Shown: positions 51,662 through 61,218, counted from the stretch's first letter. The stretch: DNA of 64,000 bases from JAHFPN01 sp963765745 (GCA_963765745.1 CAVXXM010000013.1:62001-126000); one strand, 5' to 3'. Made by a program: numbers and translations. Notes: generated by a model from the letters alone, not told the origin.

Positions 51662-52984
51662 ATGGACGTCCTGATGCCGCAGCTCGGTGAAACCGTCGCC
51701 GAGGGCAAGATCACCGAATGGTTCAAAAAGCCGGGTGAAAAAGTGCAGCCGGGCGAGAACCTGTTCATGATCGAGACCGACAAGGTTTCGATGGAAATCC
51801 AGGCGATCGCCGGCGGCGTACTTTCGGAGATCAAAGTTCCCGCCGGTGATACCGTGTCCGTCGGTACCGTGGTGGCGGTGATTTCGGACGGATCGGGGGC
51901 GGCCGCGAGTGTACCGGCGCGCGCCAGTGCTCCGGCGCTGCCCGCGCCCCCGAAAGATTTATCCACATCAGGCTTGGCCGCGCCTGTAGCGGTGCCGAGA
52001 GTACGGACTGATACCGGCCCGGTAGTTCTCGATCCATTTTTTGAAGTGCGCACCCCCGGAAAGAATTTCGGTCCTGCCAGGATCGGCGGTATAGCGATCT
52101 CGCCTCTCGCCCGCAGACTCGGGGCGGAAGCAGGCATCGAACTGTCCCAGGTGCCAGGCTCTGGCCCGCACGGGCGCATCGTCGCGCGCGACGTGGAGGT
52201 AGCGGGCACCAGAGCAAGGGCCGCGCTAGCCACCTCCGCCGCTTCGGGCGCCGCCGAGATCATGGCGCTCTATCGCGATACGCCCTTCGAGGAAGTGCCG
52301 CTCGACAGCATGCGTAAGACGATCGCCGTGCGTCTTGTTCAGGCCAAGCAGACCATTCCGCACTTCTATTTGTCTCTGGATATCGGAATCGGCGAGCTTC
52401 TCAAGCTGCGTGAACAGGTGAATGCTACTGCCCCGCGCGACCAGGAAGGCAATCCGGCCTTCAGGCTCTCGCTCAACGACTACATCGTCAAGGCGTGGGG
52501 ATGGGCCTTGCAGAGCGTGCCGAACGCGAACGCGGTCTGGGCTGAAGATCGGATTCTGCGCTTCCAGCATTCGGATATCGCGGTTGCCGTAGCCATCGAA
52601 GGCGGCTTGATTACGCCGATAATCCGCAAGGCTGAGACCAAGACGGTGAAGGCGATCTCGGCGGAGATGAAGGATCTTGTCGCCCGCGCTCGTTCACGCC
52701 GCCTGAAGCCGAACGAGTATCAGGGCGGATCGACCAGCATCTCCAATCTCGGCATGTACGGTGTGCGTGAATTCTCCGCCATCATTAATCCGCCGCAGAC
52801 TACGATTCTTGCGATCGGCGCGGCGCGCCGGGCACCAATTGAGAAAGGCAACGGGGTCGTCTTCGTCAGTCAGATGACGGTGACGCTGTCCTGCGATCAC
52901 CGTGTCGTCGATGGAGCGCTCGGCGCTCAATTGCTAGCTGCTTTCCGGGGTTTTATCGAGAAGCCGATGACCATGTTGGTTTGA
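51662..52984 (+). CDS. 2-oxo acid dehydrogenase E2 component (lipoyl acyltransferase)
   Basis: 440-residue acyltransferase. One N-terminal lipoyl domain (lysine in ETDKVSMEI, about residue 42), an Ala/Pro linker, a peripheral-subunit-binding domain (SPLARRLGAEAGIELSQVPGSG, about 142-165) and the catalytic core with DHRVVDG near the C-terminus. The complex would need a dihydrolipoyl dehydrogenase (E3), and none is encoded here. The stop lies at the right edge of the inserted block. Confidence 0.9.
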   Translation: MDVLMPQLGETVAEGKITEWFKKPGEKVQPGENLFMIETDKVSMEIQAIAGGVLSEIKVPAGDTVSVGTVVAVISDGSGAAASVPARASAPALPAPPKDLSTSGLAAPVAVPRVRTDTGPVVLDPFFEVRTPGKNFGPARIGGIAISPLARRLGAEAGIELSQVPGSGPHGRIVARDVEVAGTRARAALATSAASGAAEIMALYRDTPFEEVPLDSMRKTIAVRLVQAKQTIPHFYLSLDIGIGELLKLREQVNATAPRDQEGNPAFRLSLNDYIVKAWGWALQSVPNANAVWAEDRILRFQHSDIAVAVAIEGGLITPIIRKAETKTVKAISAEMKDLVARARSRRLKPNEYQGGSTSISNLGMYGVREFSAIINPPQTTILAIGAARRAPIEKGNGVVFVSQMTVTLSCDHRVVDGALGAQLLAAFRGFIEKPMTMLV

Positions 52985-53102
52985 TGGCTCCCGCCTCGGC
53001 GAGCGCCGCCGCGCCGGCAAGCCCGATACCGCGGCCGGCACCGGTGACCAGCGCGCGTTTGCCATCGAGGCGGAACGAAGGAGTTTTCGGAAGATCGGTC
53101 AT
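52985..53102 (-). pseudogene. N-terminal remnant of a split SDR gene
   Basis: Encodes about 39 residues: a start MTDLPKTPSFRLDGKRALVTG then AGRGIGLAGAAALAEAGA, i.e. the complete Rossmann glycine motif of an SDR, then loses homology at the block edge. The ATG overlaps the TGA of the upstream ThDP gene (ATGA), so it was the second gene of that operon. Its C-terminal partner is at 47398-47685. Confidence 0.75.
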
Positions 53103-54814
53103 TTCTTTCTCGCCGCCTCGCGCAGCGCCGAGATCGTGGTGCGGGTCGATACTTGCTCGGGGTCGGTCTTGAGATCGATCACGGCGGGTTTGCCGGATTT
53201 CACCGCCCGCTCGAAGGCCGGCGCGAATTCCTCCGTCTTGGTCACCGTCTCGCCGTGGGCGCCGAGCGCGCGACCGAGCGCGGCGAAGTCCGGGTTGACG
53301 AGATCCGTGCCCGACACACGCCCCGGATGGTCGCGCTCCTGATGCATGCGGATGGTGCCGTACATGTTGTTGTTGAAGACCAAAATAATCGGCCTGCCGC
53401 CGTGTTGCGCGGCGGTGGCGACTTCCTGCCCCGACATCATGAATCCGCCATCGCCGACGCAGCCGATCACGAGCCGGTCCTTGTAGGTGAGCGAAGCGGC
53501 CACGGCCGCCGGCACCGAATAACCCATGGAACCCGAGATCGGCCCAAGCTCCCGGCCGGGCCGGGCATAGGTCAGAAAGCGATGCACCCAGCCGGAGAAA
53601 TTCCCGGCGTCGATGGTGACGATGAAATCCGTGGGCAGTTTCTTCTGCAGCTCCTTGAACGCACGGCCCATGTCGAGCGGCCACTTGGTCGGCGGCGGCT
53701 CGGTGGAAGCGAGATGATCCTTCCGCGCGCTTTCGCGCCAGGCGCGCCATTTTTCGCCGTCGAGCGGCTTCATCTTCGCCGCCGCCTTGGCGAAGGCATC
53801 GACGCTCGACGGAATCGCCAACGTCGGAGTGAAGATGCGACCGATCTCGTCGGAATCGGGATAGACGTGCACCAGTCGCTGGCGCGGGTCGGGCGACTCC
53901 AGGAGCGTGTAGCCCATGGTCGCGATCTCGCCGAGCCGCGCGCCGATCAGCACAAGCAGATCGGATTCCTTCACGCGCTTGGCCAGCGCCGGTGCGATCG
54001 AGGTGCTCAGGTCGCCGACGAAGCACTCAGAGCGGTTGTCGAACACATCCTGGCGCCTGAACGAGCAGGCCGTAGGCAGTCCGTTCGCCTCGGCGAAGGT
54101 CACGATCTCGCGGCAGGCCTCGTCGCTCCAGCCGAAGCCGCCGACGACGAGCAACGGCCGCTCGGCGCGAGAGAGAATTTCCCGCAATTGCGCAATGTGC
54201 TCCGCCGTCGCCGCCGGCTGCGCGCGCACATAGGGCTTGGCGTCCGCGACATCGGCGGTTTCGCTCAGCATGTCCTCGGGCAGCGACAGCACCACCGGGC
54301 CGGGCCGTCCGGAAGTGGCCAGATGAAAGGCGCGGGCGACATATTCGGGAATGCGCGCGGTGTCCCCGATCTCGGCCACCCACTTGGCGACCGGCCCGAA
54401 CATCTGCCGGAAATCGATCTCCTGGAACGCCTCGCGGTCCATCATGCCGCGGCCGACCTGGCCCACGAGCAGGATCATGGGCGTCGAATCCTGGAACGCG
54501 GTGTGCACGCCGACCGACGCGTGGCAGGCGCCGGGCCCGCGCGTGACCATGGCGATACCGGGCTTGCCGGTGAGCTTGGCGTAGGCCTCCGCCATGTTGG
54601 CCGCGCCCGCCTCGTGGCGCGCGTTGATCAGCGTCAGACGATTGCGCACGTCATAGAGCGCGTCGAGCACTTCGAGATAGCTTTCGCCCGGCACGCAGAA
54701 GGCCATCTCGGCGCCATGCACGAGCAATTGATCGACCAGGATGCGGCCGCCGCCGCGCGGTCCCGATTGCTTCACGGATTGGGTGGATTGCTCGCGGCGC
54801 TCTTGCAATGTCAT
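53099..54814 (-). CDS. Thiamine diphosphate-dependent enzyme (acetolactate synthase-like)
   Basis: 571-residue decarboxylase/carboligase family protein, distinct from the one at 23244. The activating Glu lies in NARHEAGAANMAEAYA; the ThDP/Mg motif runs GDGGFMMSGQEVATA to FNNNMYGT. The central domain has LLVVGGFGWSDEA. Cofactor binding is well supported; the substrate is not. It begins a minus-strand operon whose next gene is the interrupted SDR, and it is divergent from an aldehyde dehydrogenase gene. Confidence 0.85.
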   Translation of the reverse strand: MTLQERREQSTQSVKQSGPRGGGRILVDQLLVHGAEMAFCVPGESYLEVLDALYDVRNRLTLINARHEAGAANMAEAYAKLTGKPGIAMVTRGPGACHASVGVHTAFQDSTPMILLVGQVGRGMMDREAFQEIDFRQMFGPVAKWVAEIGDTARIPEYVARAFHLATSGRPGPVVLSLPEDMLSETADVADAKPYVRAQPAATAEHIAQLREILSRAERPLLVVGGFGWSDEACREIVTFAEANGLPTACSFRRQDVFDNRSECFVGDLSTSIAPALAKRVKESDLLVLIGARLGEIATMGYTLLESPDPRQRLVHVYPDSDEIGRIFTPTLAIPSSVDAFAKAAAKMKPLDGEKWRAWRESARKDHLASTEPPPTKWPLDMGRAFKELQKKLPTDFIVTIDAGNFSGWVHRFLTYARPGRELGPISGSMGYSVPAAVAASLTYKDRLVIGCVGDGGFMMSGQEVATAAQHGGRPIILVFNNNMYGTIRMHQERDHPGRVSGTDLVNPDFAALGRALGAHGETVTKTEEFAPAFERAVKSGKPAVIDLKTDPEQVSTRTTISALREAARKK

Positions 54815-54881
54815 GGCCGCACCTTGCCACCGGCCCTGCGGTGCCGCAACGTAGAGCTACAACTCCACGGATGGATAGGCC

Positions 54882-56309
54882 ATGTACACCGAACTCGGAC
54901 TTTATATCGACGGCGCCTGGATGAAGGACGGCGGGCGCAAGCTCGAGCCGGTGCTCAATCCCGCCAACGAAAAGACGCTGGCGGAGCTGCCTCACGCCAC
55001 GATCGCCGATCTCGATCAGGCGCTCGACGCGGCGATCAAGGGCTTCGCGGTCTGGCGCGCCACGTCGGCCTACGAGCGCTCACGCATCATGGGGCGTGCC
55101 GCCGATCTCATCCGCGAACGGAAAGAAAAGATCGCGCGCATCATGACCCAGGAGCAGGGCAAGGTCATCGCCGAGTCGCGCATGGAAGTGGACGCGGCCG
55201 CCGACGTGATCGAATGGATGGGCGAGGAAGGCCGCCGCGCCTATGGCCGCATCATCCCGGGACGCGTACGCGGCGTGCGCCAGCTCGTGTTGCAGGAGCC
55301 GGTCGGCGTGTGCGCCGCGTTCACGCCGTGGAACTTTCCGGCACTGACGCCCGCGCGCAAGATCGCGGGCGCACTCGGCGCCGGCTGCGCGCTCATCCTA
55401 AAACCTTCGGAGGAGACGCCGGGAAGCTGCATCGAGATGGTACGCTGCTTCGAGGAAGCGGGGCTGCCCAAGGGCGTGCTCAATCTCGTATTCGGCGTGC
55501 CCGCGCAGATTTCCGAGCACCTGATCCGCAAGGACGCCGTGCGGAAAATTTCCTTCACCGGCTCCGTGCCGGTCGGCAAGCACCTCGCCAAGCTCGCCGC
55601 CGAAGGCATGAAGCGCGCGACCATGGAGCTCGGCGGCCATTCTCCGGTCGTCGTGTTCGACGACGTCGATCCGGAAAAGACCGCGGAAATCAACGCCGCC
55701 GGCAAGTACCGCAACGCCGGCCAGGTCTGCGTCTCGCCGACGCGCTTCTACGTGCAGGAAAAAATCTACAAGCGCTATCTCGACCGTTTCATCGAATCCG
55801 CCAAGGCGATCAAGCTCGGCGACGGGCTCGAGGCCGACACCAAGATGGGCCCGCTCGCCAATGCGCGCCGCCTCGATGCGATGGAAGGCCTGGTGCAGGA
55901 CTGCAAACAGGCCGGCGCCAAGATCGAGACCGGCGGCAAGCGGCACGGCAACCAGGGCTATTTCTTCGAGCCGACGGTGGTCACCGAGATTTCCGACAGC
56001 TCGAAGCTGATGACCCAGGAGCCGTTCGGCCCGATCGCGCCGGTGGTGCCGTTCAAGACCTTCGACGAGGTGGTGGCGCGGGCCAATTCACTGCCCTTCG
56101 GGCTCGCGGCTTATGCCTTTACCGGTTCGGCCAAGACCGCGACCGCGATCGGCGACGCGCTCGAATCCGGCATGGTCGGCATCAACGGCTTCGCCATCTC
56201 GACGCCGGAGACGCCGTTCGGCGGCGTCAAGGAAAGCGGCTATGGCCACGAAAGCGGCGTCGAGGGCCTGGAAGCATATCTCGTGAAGAAGTTCATCTCG
56301 CAGGCTTAG
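54882..56309 (+). CDS. NAD-dependent succinate-semialdehyde-type aldehyde dehydrogenase
   Basis: 475-residue ALDH. The oxyanion Asn region PWNFPALTPARKIAGALGAGC, FTGSVPVGKHLA, the catalytic Glu in MELGGHSPV and catalytic Cys in NAGQVCVSPTR are all present. It is a different subgroup from the one at 50198. Divergent arrangement with the ThDP enzyme (67 bases between starts) suggests shared control: a decarboxylase would make an aldehyde which this enzyme oxidises. That link is inference. Confidence 0.9.
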   Translation: MYTELGLYIDGAWMKDGGRKLEPVLNPANEKTLAELPHATIADLDQALDAAIKGFAVWRATSAYERSRIMGRAADLIRERKEKIARIMTQEQGKVIAESRMEVDAAADVIEWMGEEGRRAYGRIIPGRVRGVRQLVLQEPVGVCAAFTPWNFPALTPARKIAGALGAGCALILKPSEETPGSCIEMVRCFEEAGLPKGVLNLVFGVPAQISEHLIRKDAVRKISFTGSVPVGKHLAKLAAEGMKRATMELGGHSPVVVFDDVDPEKTAEINAAGKYRNAGQVCVSPTRFYVQEKIYKRYLDRFIESAKAIKLGDGLEADTKMGPLANARRLDAMEGLVQDCKQAGAKIETGGKRHGNQGYFFEPTVVTEISDSSKLMTQEPFGPIAPVVPFKTFDEVVARANSLPFGLAAYAFTGSAKTATAIGDALESGMVGINGFAISTPETPFGGVKESGYGHESGVEGLEAYLVKKFISQA

Positions 56310-56310
56310 T

Positions 56311-56434
56311 CGTCATTTCGGCCGAGGCGGTGAGCCGCCGAGAGCCGGAATCCATAACCCCTGTCTTCGTTTCTCTAGCTCTAGTGATTATGGATTCCGG
56401 GCTCGCCGCTTCGCGGCGCCCCGGAATGACGAGT
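56311..56434. repeat. Second copy of the GTCATTCCGGGGC-type palindromic repeat
   Basis: Outer arms begin cgtcattt at 56311 and end cggaatgacgag near 56434; inner arms gccggaatccataa (56344-56357) and ttatggattccgg (56388-56400) are reverse complements except for one base. It shares the inner and outer words with the element at 24972-25095 and likewise lies after a gene end. The outer arms are less perfect here. Confidence 0.72.
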
Positions 56435-56471
56435 TGAAAAAGCAAAGAGGCCGCCCGAAGGGCGGCCTCTT
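56435..56471 (-). terminator. Strong rho-independent terminator after livK
   Basis: Perfect stem aagaggccgcc / ggcggcctctt (56445-56455 with 56461-56471, 5-base loop). On the minus strand it is followed by tgctttttcaac, a T-run. It lies 24 bases after the livK stop and ends the liv operon. On the plus strand it has no good T-run. Confidence 0.85.
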
Positions 56472-56494
56472 GTCGTTGGTGCTTCAGGCGGCGA

Positions 56495-57719
56495 TCACAT
56501 GCCGCTGCCGATTTCGCCCGAGATGACCGGGCCGAACAGCTCGAAGGACTCGCCTTTGAACTGGGCCATCTGCATCTGCTCGATCGGATAGAAGTCCGAC
56601 GGGCTGGTATTGATCTTGACACCCGGCAACAGCAAGCCGAGTTCGAAGTTCTTCAGGTTCGCGGCTTGCTTCATCACGTTCGCACGCGTGAGCTCGTTGC
56701 CGCTCTGCTTGAGCACCTGGACCAGGGTCTGCGCGACCAGGTAGCCGTAGGCGGTGAAGGTAGAGGTCTTGTCGCCTTCCGGATAATATTTCTCCATGAA
56801 AGCGACCCATTCCTTCATGGCCGGGTCGTTCTTCCACGTCGGATCGGTCGGATCCTTGAGATAGGACGTGGTCAGGATGCCCTTGGAATGCCGGAAACCC
56901 TGCGGGCTTGAGCACCGAGCCGACCGAGGCCGACACGCTGTTCAGGAGATGCACCGGCTTCCAGCCGATCTCGGCGGCCTTGCGGATCGCCTGCGCTGCG
57001 AACTTCGGCGTGGCGACGTTGAAGAAGATGTCGGCGCCGGAGGCCTTCAGGTTCACGATCTGCGAGTCGACGGTCGGGTCGGCCGGCTCATAGGGCAGTT
57101 CGGAGACGACCTTGATCTTGCCAGCGAGGCCGTCCTTGAGCCCTTTCACGTAGTCCTTACCGTAGTCGTCGTTCTGGTAGAGGATGCCGATCTTGCCGTT
57201 CGGATGCTTGTCGAGAAGGTACTTGGCCAGCACGCGACCTTCGCTCTGGTAGTTGGGCTGCCAGCCCATGGTCCAGGGAAAATTCTTCGGGTCGCCCCAC
57301 TTGGTCGCGCCGGTCGCCACAAACAGCTGCGGCACCTTCTTCTCGTTCATGTACTTGTGGATCGCCGAATTCGACGGCGTGCCGAGGCTCTGGAAGATCA
57401 GAAGTACCTCGTCGCTCTCGACGAGCTTGCGCGCCTGCTCCACGGCCTTGGGCGGGGCGTAGCCGTCGTCGTAGGTGATGTAGTTGATCTTGCGGCCGTT
57501 GATGCCGCCCTCGGCGTTGATCTTGTTGAAGTAGGCGCCGATGGTCTTGCCGATGGTCCCGTAAGCGGACGCGGGTCCGCTATAGGGGTTGATGTTGCCG
57601 ATCTTGATCTCGGTGTCGCTCGCACCGGGATCGTATTTCTTCTGTGCGACGGCGGGAGACGCCGCCAAGGCGAGCCCGAAAGTGAGCGTCGCCAGCAGTC
57701 GGTAGTTCAAGTGGCGCAT
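56495..57719 (-). CDS. livK: Branched-chain amino acid-type ABC substrate-binding protein, one-base break
   Basis: Periplasmic binding protein with signal peptide MRHLNYRLLATLTFGLAL ending in AVAQ, and a LivK/Leu-Ile-Val fold (IKIGNINPYSGPASAYG, GKIGILYQNDDYGKDYVKGL). The frame breaks near 56893; removing one base gives KPAGFRHSKGILTTSY and leads to the stop at 56495 (407 residues). AAGGAGG precedes the ATG. The ligand of this subfamily is often an aromatic or organic acid rather than leucine. Confidence 0.87.
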
Positions 57720-57754
57720 GATGTTTCCTCCTTGGTTTCAGGTTTTCATACCGG

Positions 57755-58784
57755 CTATCTCGACGCAAGCCGGGTAATCAGCCGGTGGAGCGTCAGGCGG
57801 AAAAGCCCCGCCGCACCTGACGGCATTAGGTAAATCGTTCCGATCAGAATCAGGCCGTACATGGCCCCGGAAAGACCCTTGGTGAAATGCTCGGCAACAT
57901 TGGGCACATACAGCACGAACAGGCCGCCGATCAGGGTGCCGACGATCGACGCGGCGCCGCCGACCACCATGCCGACGAACAGGCCGATCGCCAGCACCAA
58001 CGTGAAGCTGTCGGGCGCCACGAACGCAATCACGATGGCGGCGAGCGCGCCGGCCACCCCGGTATAGAGCGCGCTCACGCCGAAGGTCAGCGACTTGTAG
58101 AGCGAGAGATCGATGCCCATGGATTTCGCCGCGATCGGATTGTCGCGGATCGCCATCATGGCGCGGCCGGTGCGGCTCTTGATCAGCTGGTAGGCGCATA
58201 CGTACATCACGATCGCGACCGCCGACCGTGAAGATCCAGAGCCACTGGTCGGAGCTCACCTGCAGTCCGAACGGCGCATCGGGCTTGGAGAGCACGATGC
58301 CCTGCACGCCGCCGGTCCAGTGCTCGATCGGCGTAAATTTCAGGAGCTGCGGCATGGCGACGGCGAGCGCGAAGGTGGCGAGCGCGAGATAGATGCCTTC
58401 GAGACGTAACGCTGGCAGACCGAACAGAAAGCCGGACACGAGGCAGACGAAGCCTGCCACCGGCAGCGTCAAATAATAAGGAACGTTGCCGTGCTCCATC
58501 AGGATCGCGGCCGTATAGGCGCCGATGGCGAAGAACGCGCTGTGGCCGAGCGAGAACTGCCCGTTATAGCCGGTCAGGAGATTGAGCCCGAGAATGGCGA
58601 TGGCGTAAATCAGCGCGAGCGTAAGCTGGAAGAGATAGAAATTCTTCAGCGTGAACGCGAGCACGATGGCAACCGCGACTGCGACCGTCAGCAGGATCTG
58701 CTTCCAGTAAGGTAGCAGAACAATGACGACCGCGCCGATCGACGCGATGATCGGGACGGAGAGCGGCTCGTTGCGCGCGGTCAT
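57755..58784 (-). CDS. livM: Branched-chain amino acid-type ABC permease LivM, one-base break
   Basis: Membrane subunit with about nine hydrophobic segments. LNLLTGYNGQFSLGHSAFFAIGAYTA and RSRTGRAMMAIRDNPIAAKSMGI-like blocks (the latter KSRTGRAMMAIRDNP) are the LivM signatures. The frame breaks near 58222; removing one base joins WIFTV to AVAIVMYVCAYQLI, giving 342 residues. It overlaps livH by ATGA and lies 35 bases before livK. Confidence 0.88.
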
Positions 58785-59659
58785 ACTCGCGTCTCCACCG
58801 TGCGGCCGAACAGTCCGGTCGGCTTGACCGTGAGCACCGCGACGATCAGCGCGAGCGCGATCGTCAGCTTCAGCTCGCGGCCGACATAGGGAATGAAAGT
58901 GCCGGCGAGATTTTCGATCACGCCGACGGAGAAGCCGCCGATCACCGCGCCGAGCGGGCTCGTCAGCCCGCCGACCACCGCGCCGGCGAAACCGTAGAGC
59001 AGGATCGAAAGCATCATGTTAGGCTCGAGGAAGACGCGCGGCGCGATCATCATGCCGGCCACCGCGCCGATCGCCGCCGCCATGCCCCAGCCGAGCGCCA
59101 GCATCCAGCCAACGCGGATGCCGGCGAGACGCGCGGATTCGGGATTGGCCGCCGCCGCGCGCATGGCGAGCCCGACGCGGGTGTAGCGGAAGAACAGATA
59201 GAGCAGGATCAACATCAGGATGGTGACGCCGATCATGCCGGCGTCGTGCGAGCTGATGAGGCGCTGGCCGAACAGCTCGTGGGTGCCGAACGGGCTGGGG
59301 AACGGCTTGATGTTGAAGTCCCAGATATAGCCCGCACCGCTGTTGATGATGGCGAACAGCGCGATGAAGATGACGATGTGGCTCAGGATGTCCGCATTCT
59401 GGATCGGCTTGAACACGACGCGCTCGATCAGCACACCGGCGGCGAACGAGACGCCGATCGTGAGGAAAAAGGCGGCCCAATAGGGCAAGCCCCATTGCAG
59501 CAATTGCCAGGCGATGAAGGTCGAGAACATCGCCATCTCGCCTTGCGCGAAATTCAGGCTGTCGATCGCCTGGAAGATCATCACCACCGCGAGCGCCATG
59601 CAGGCATAGATCGCTCCGGTGGCGAGCCCGGCCAGCACCTGATTGACGAACAGTTCCAT
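58781..59659 (-). CDS. livH: Branched-chain amino acid-type ABC permease LivH
   Basis: 292-residue membrane subunit. Signatures include GLATGAIYACMALAVVMIFQ, LNFAQGEMAMFSTFIAW, and GLAMRAAAANPESARLAGI (the ABC-contact loop), with about eight hydrophobic segments. It pairs with livM downstream. The livF gene lies 14 bases upstream on the same strand. Confidence 0.93.
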   Translation of the reverse strand: MELFVNQVLAGLATGAIYACMALAVVMIFQAIDSLNFAQGEMAMFSTFIAWQLLQWGLPYWAAFFLTIGVSFAAGVLIERVVFKPIQNADILSHIVIFIALFAIINSGAGYIWDFNIKPFPSPFGTHELFGQRLISSHDAGMIGVTILMLILLYLFFRYTRVGLAMRAAAANPESARLAGIRVGWMLALGWGMAAAIGAVAGMMIAPRVFLEPNMMLSILLYGFAGAVVGGLTSPLGAVIGGFSVGVIENLAGTFIPYVGRELKLTIALALIVAVLTVKPTGLFGRTVETRV

Positions 59660-59673
59660 GGTCCCGATCGCCT

Positions 59674-60391
59674 CTAGTAGCCGAGATAGGAGCGGCGGAT
59701 GGTTTCGTTGTCGCGGAGTTCGCGCGACGGTCCCGACATCACAAGCTTGCCGGTTTCCATGAGATAGGCGTGGTCGGCGAGATCGAGCGCGAGCGCTGCG
59801 TTCTGTTCGACGAGCAGCATGCTCACGCCTTCGTCGCGATTGAGCATGCGCAGAATGCCGAACAATTCCTGCACGAGGAGCGGCGCGAGCCCGAACGAAG
59901 GCTCGTCGAGCAGCATGAGCTTGGGCCGGAGCATCATCGCGCGGCCGACCGCGAGCATTTGCTGCTCACCGCCCGATAGCGTGCCGGCCTGCTGGCGGCG
60001 GCGCTCCTTCAGGCGCGGGAAATAGCCGTAAACCCGCTCCATGTCGGCGGCGATCTGCGCGCCGCCACGCCGCGTCATGGCGCCGATCTGCAGGTTCTCC
60101 TCGACCGTTTCGCGCACGAAGGTGCCGCGGCCCTGCGGCACGTGGGCGATGCCGAGCCGGACGATATCCTCGGTGGCGCGGCCCGCGATCGAGCGGCCGT
60201 CGAAGCTGATCTCGCCCTTGGTGCTGGTCATTCCGGTGAGCGAGCGCAGCGTCGTGGTCTTGCCGGCGCCATTGGCGCCCAGGAGCGTGGTGATGCCGCC
60301 GCTCGACGACCTCGATATCGATGCCGTACAGCACCTGGACCGGGCCGTAATAGGCATCCATCCGCTTTGCCTCGAGGAGGTTCGCGGTCAT
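59674..60391 (-). CDS. livF: Branched-chain amino acid-type ABC ATPase LivF, one-base break
   Basis: Start ATG 60391 (MTANLLEAKRMDAYYG) overlaps the livG stop. Soon after IEVVE the frame breaks at 60301; removing one G gives GGITTLLGANGAGKTTTLRSL, with Walker A intact, then LSGGEQQMLAVGRAMM and Walker B LMLLDEPSFGLAP. Corrected length is 238, normal for LivF. Without the correction the ATPase would begin at an unlikely start without the first beta strands. Confidence 0.88.
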
Positions 60392-61218
60392 TTCTTCTCC
60401 GTCCCGAGATAGGCGCGGATCACGTCGATGTTCGACTGCACCTCGGCCGGGGTGCCCTCGGCGATCTTGCGGCCGAAGTCGAGTGCCACGACCGTGTCGC
60501 AGATCGACATGACGAGTTGCATGTGATGCTCGACCAGCAGCACCGTCACGCCGCGATCGTCGCGAATCTGGCGGATCAAGGCGCCCAATTCGACGACCTC
60601 GTGGTGATTGAGGCCGCCGGCCGGCTCGTCGAGGAGCAACAGTTTGGGCTCGACCGCAAGCGCGCGCGCGAGCTCGACGCGCTTTTGCACGCCGAGCGCC
60701 AGCTGGAAGATGCGGTGATTGGCGACATTGCCGAGACGCAGATAATGGATGATCTTCCAGGCCTTTTTCTCCAGCGCCGCGTCCTCGCGCCTCACCCACG
60801 GCAGGCGCAGCGCGTCGCTCAGGAAGTCGCTGCGGCTGCGGCGATGGCCGCCGACCATGATGTTCTCGAGCACGGTCATGTTGCGAAACAGCGCCAGGTT
60901 CTGGAAGGTGCGGCTGATGCCGATCTCGGCGATCCGGTGCGGCGCCTTATCGAGGATGGTCTTGCCCTGAAACAGAATGTCGCCATGGTGCGGCGTGTAG
61001 AGGCGGCTGAAGCAATTGAACAAGGTGGTCTTGCCGGCGCCGTTCGGCCCGATCAGGCCCAAGAGCACGCCCTCGGGCATGTCGAACGACACGTTGTCGA
61101 GCGCGATGATGCCGCCGAAACGCACACCGACATTCTTGACCGCCAGCAACGGCGCAGCCGACCGCGGCCGCGCGTCAGCGTGCGCGGTTTTCGCCGGAGT
61201 GGCGACGTGGGATTGCAT
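60388..61218 (-). CDS. livG: Branched-chain amino acid-type ABC ATPase LivG
   Basis: 276-residue ATPase. Walker A GPNGAGKTT, the livG-typical GISRTFQNLALFRNMTVLENIMVG, a changed signature ALGVQKRVELARALA (LSGGQ is not standard here), Walker B LLLLDEPAGGLN and the switch His in LLVEHHMQLVM. The start ATG 61218 (MQSHVATP) is preferred to a TTG at 61266; neither has a strong Shine-Dalgarno. First gene of the livGFHMK operon. Confidence 0.9.
   Translation of the reverse strand: MQSHVATPAKTAHADARPRSAAPLLAVKNVGVRFGGIIALDNVSFDMPEGVLLGLIGPNGAGKTTLFNCFSRLYTPHHGDILFQGKTILDKAPHRIAEIGISRTFQNLALFRNMTVLENIMVGGHRRSRSDFLSDALRLPWVRREDAALEKKAWKIIHYLRLGNVANHRIFQLALGVQKRVELARALAVEPKLLLLDEPAGGLNHHEVVELGALIRQIRDDRGVTVLLVEHHMQLVMSICDTVVALDFGRKIAEGTPAEVQSNIDVIRAYLGTEKK

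Larger units (their letters stand above)
47690..52984. other. Inserted block carrying a 2-oxo acid dehydrogenase cluster
   Basis: The segment lies between the two halves of one SDR gene and carries four plus-strand genes (E1alpha, E1beta, semialdehyde dehydrogenase, E2) opposite to the SDR strand. By eye its third-position GC is lower than the neighbours. The right junction is within a few bases of the E2 stop. No integrase, transposase or clear target duplication is seen. About 115-125 SDR codons are absent, so it is a replacement or an insertion with deletion. Assembly chimerism is an alternative. Confidence 0.55.

Noticed and set aside
53153..56437. Very long plus-strand open frame of more than 1000 codons
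   Set aside because: It runs antisense through the ThDP enzyme and then out of frame through the aldehyde dehydrogenase. The predicted protein is Arg/Gly/His rich with no motif, as expected for a shadow in high-GC DNA.
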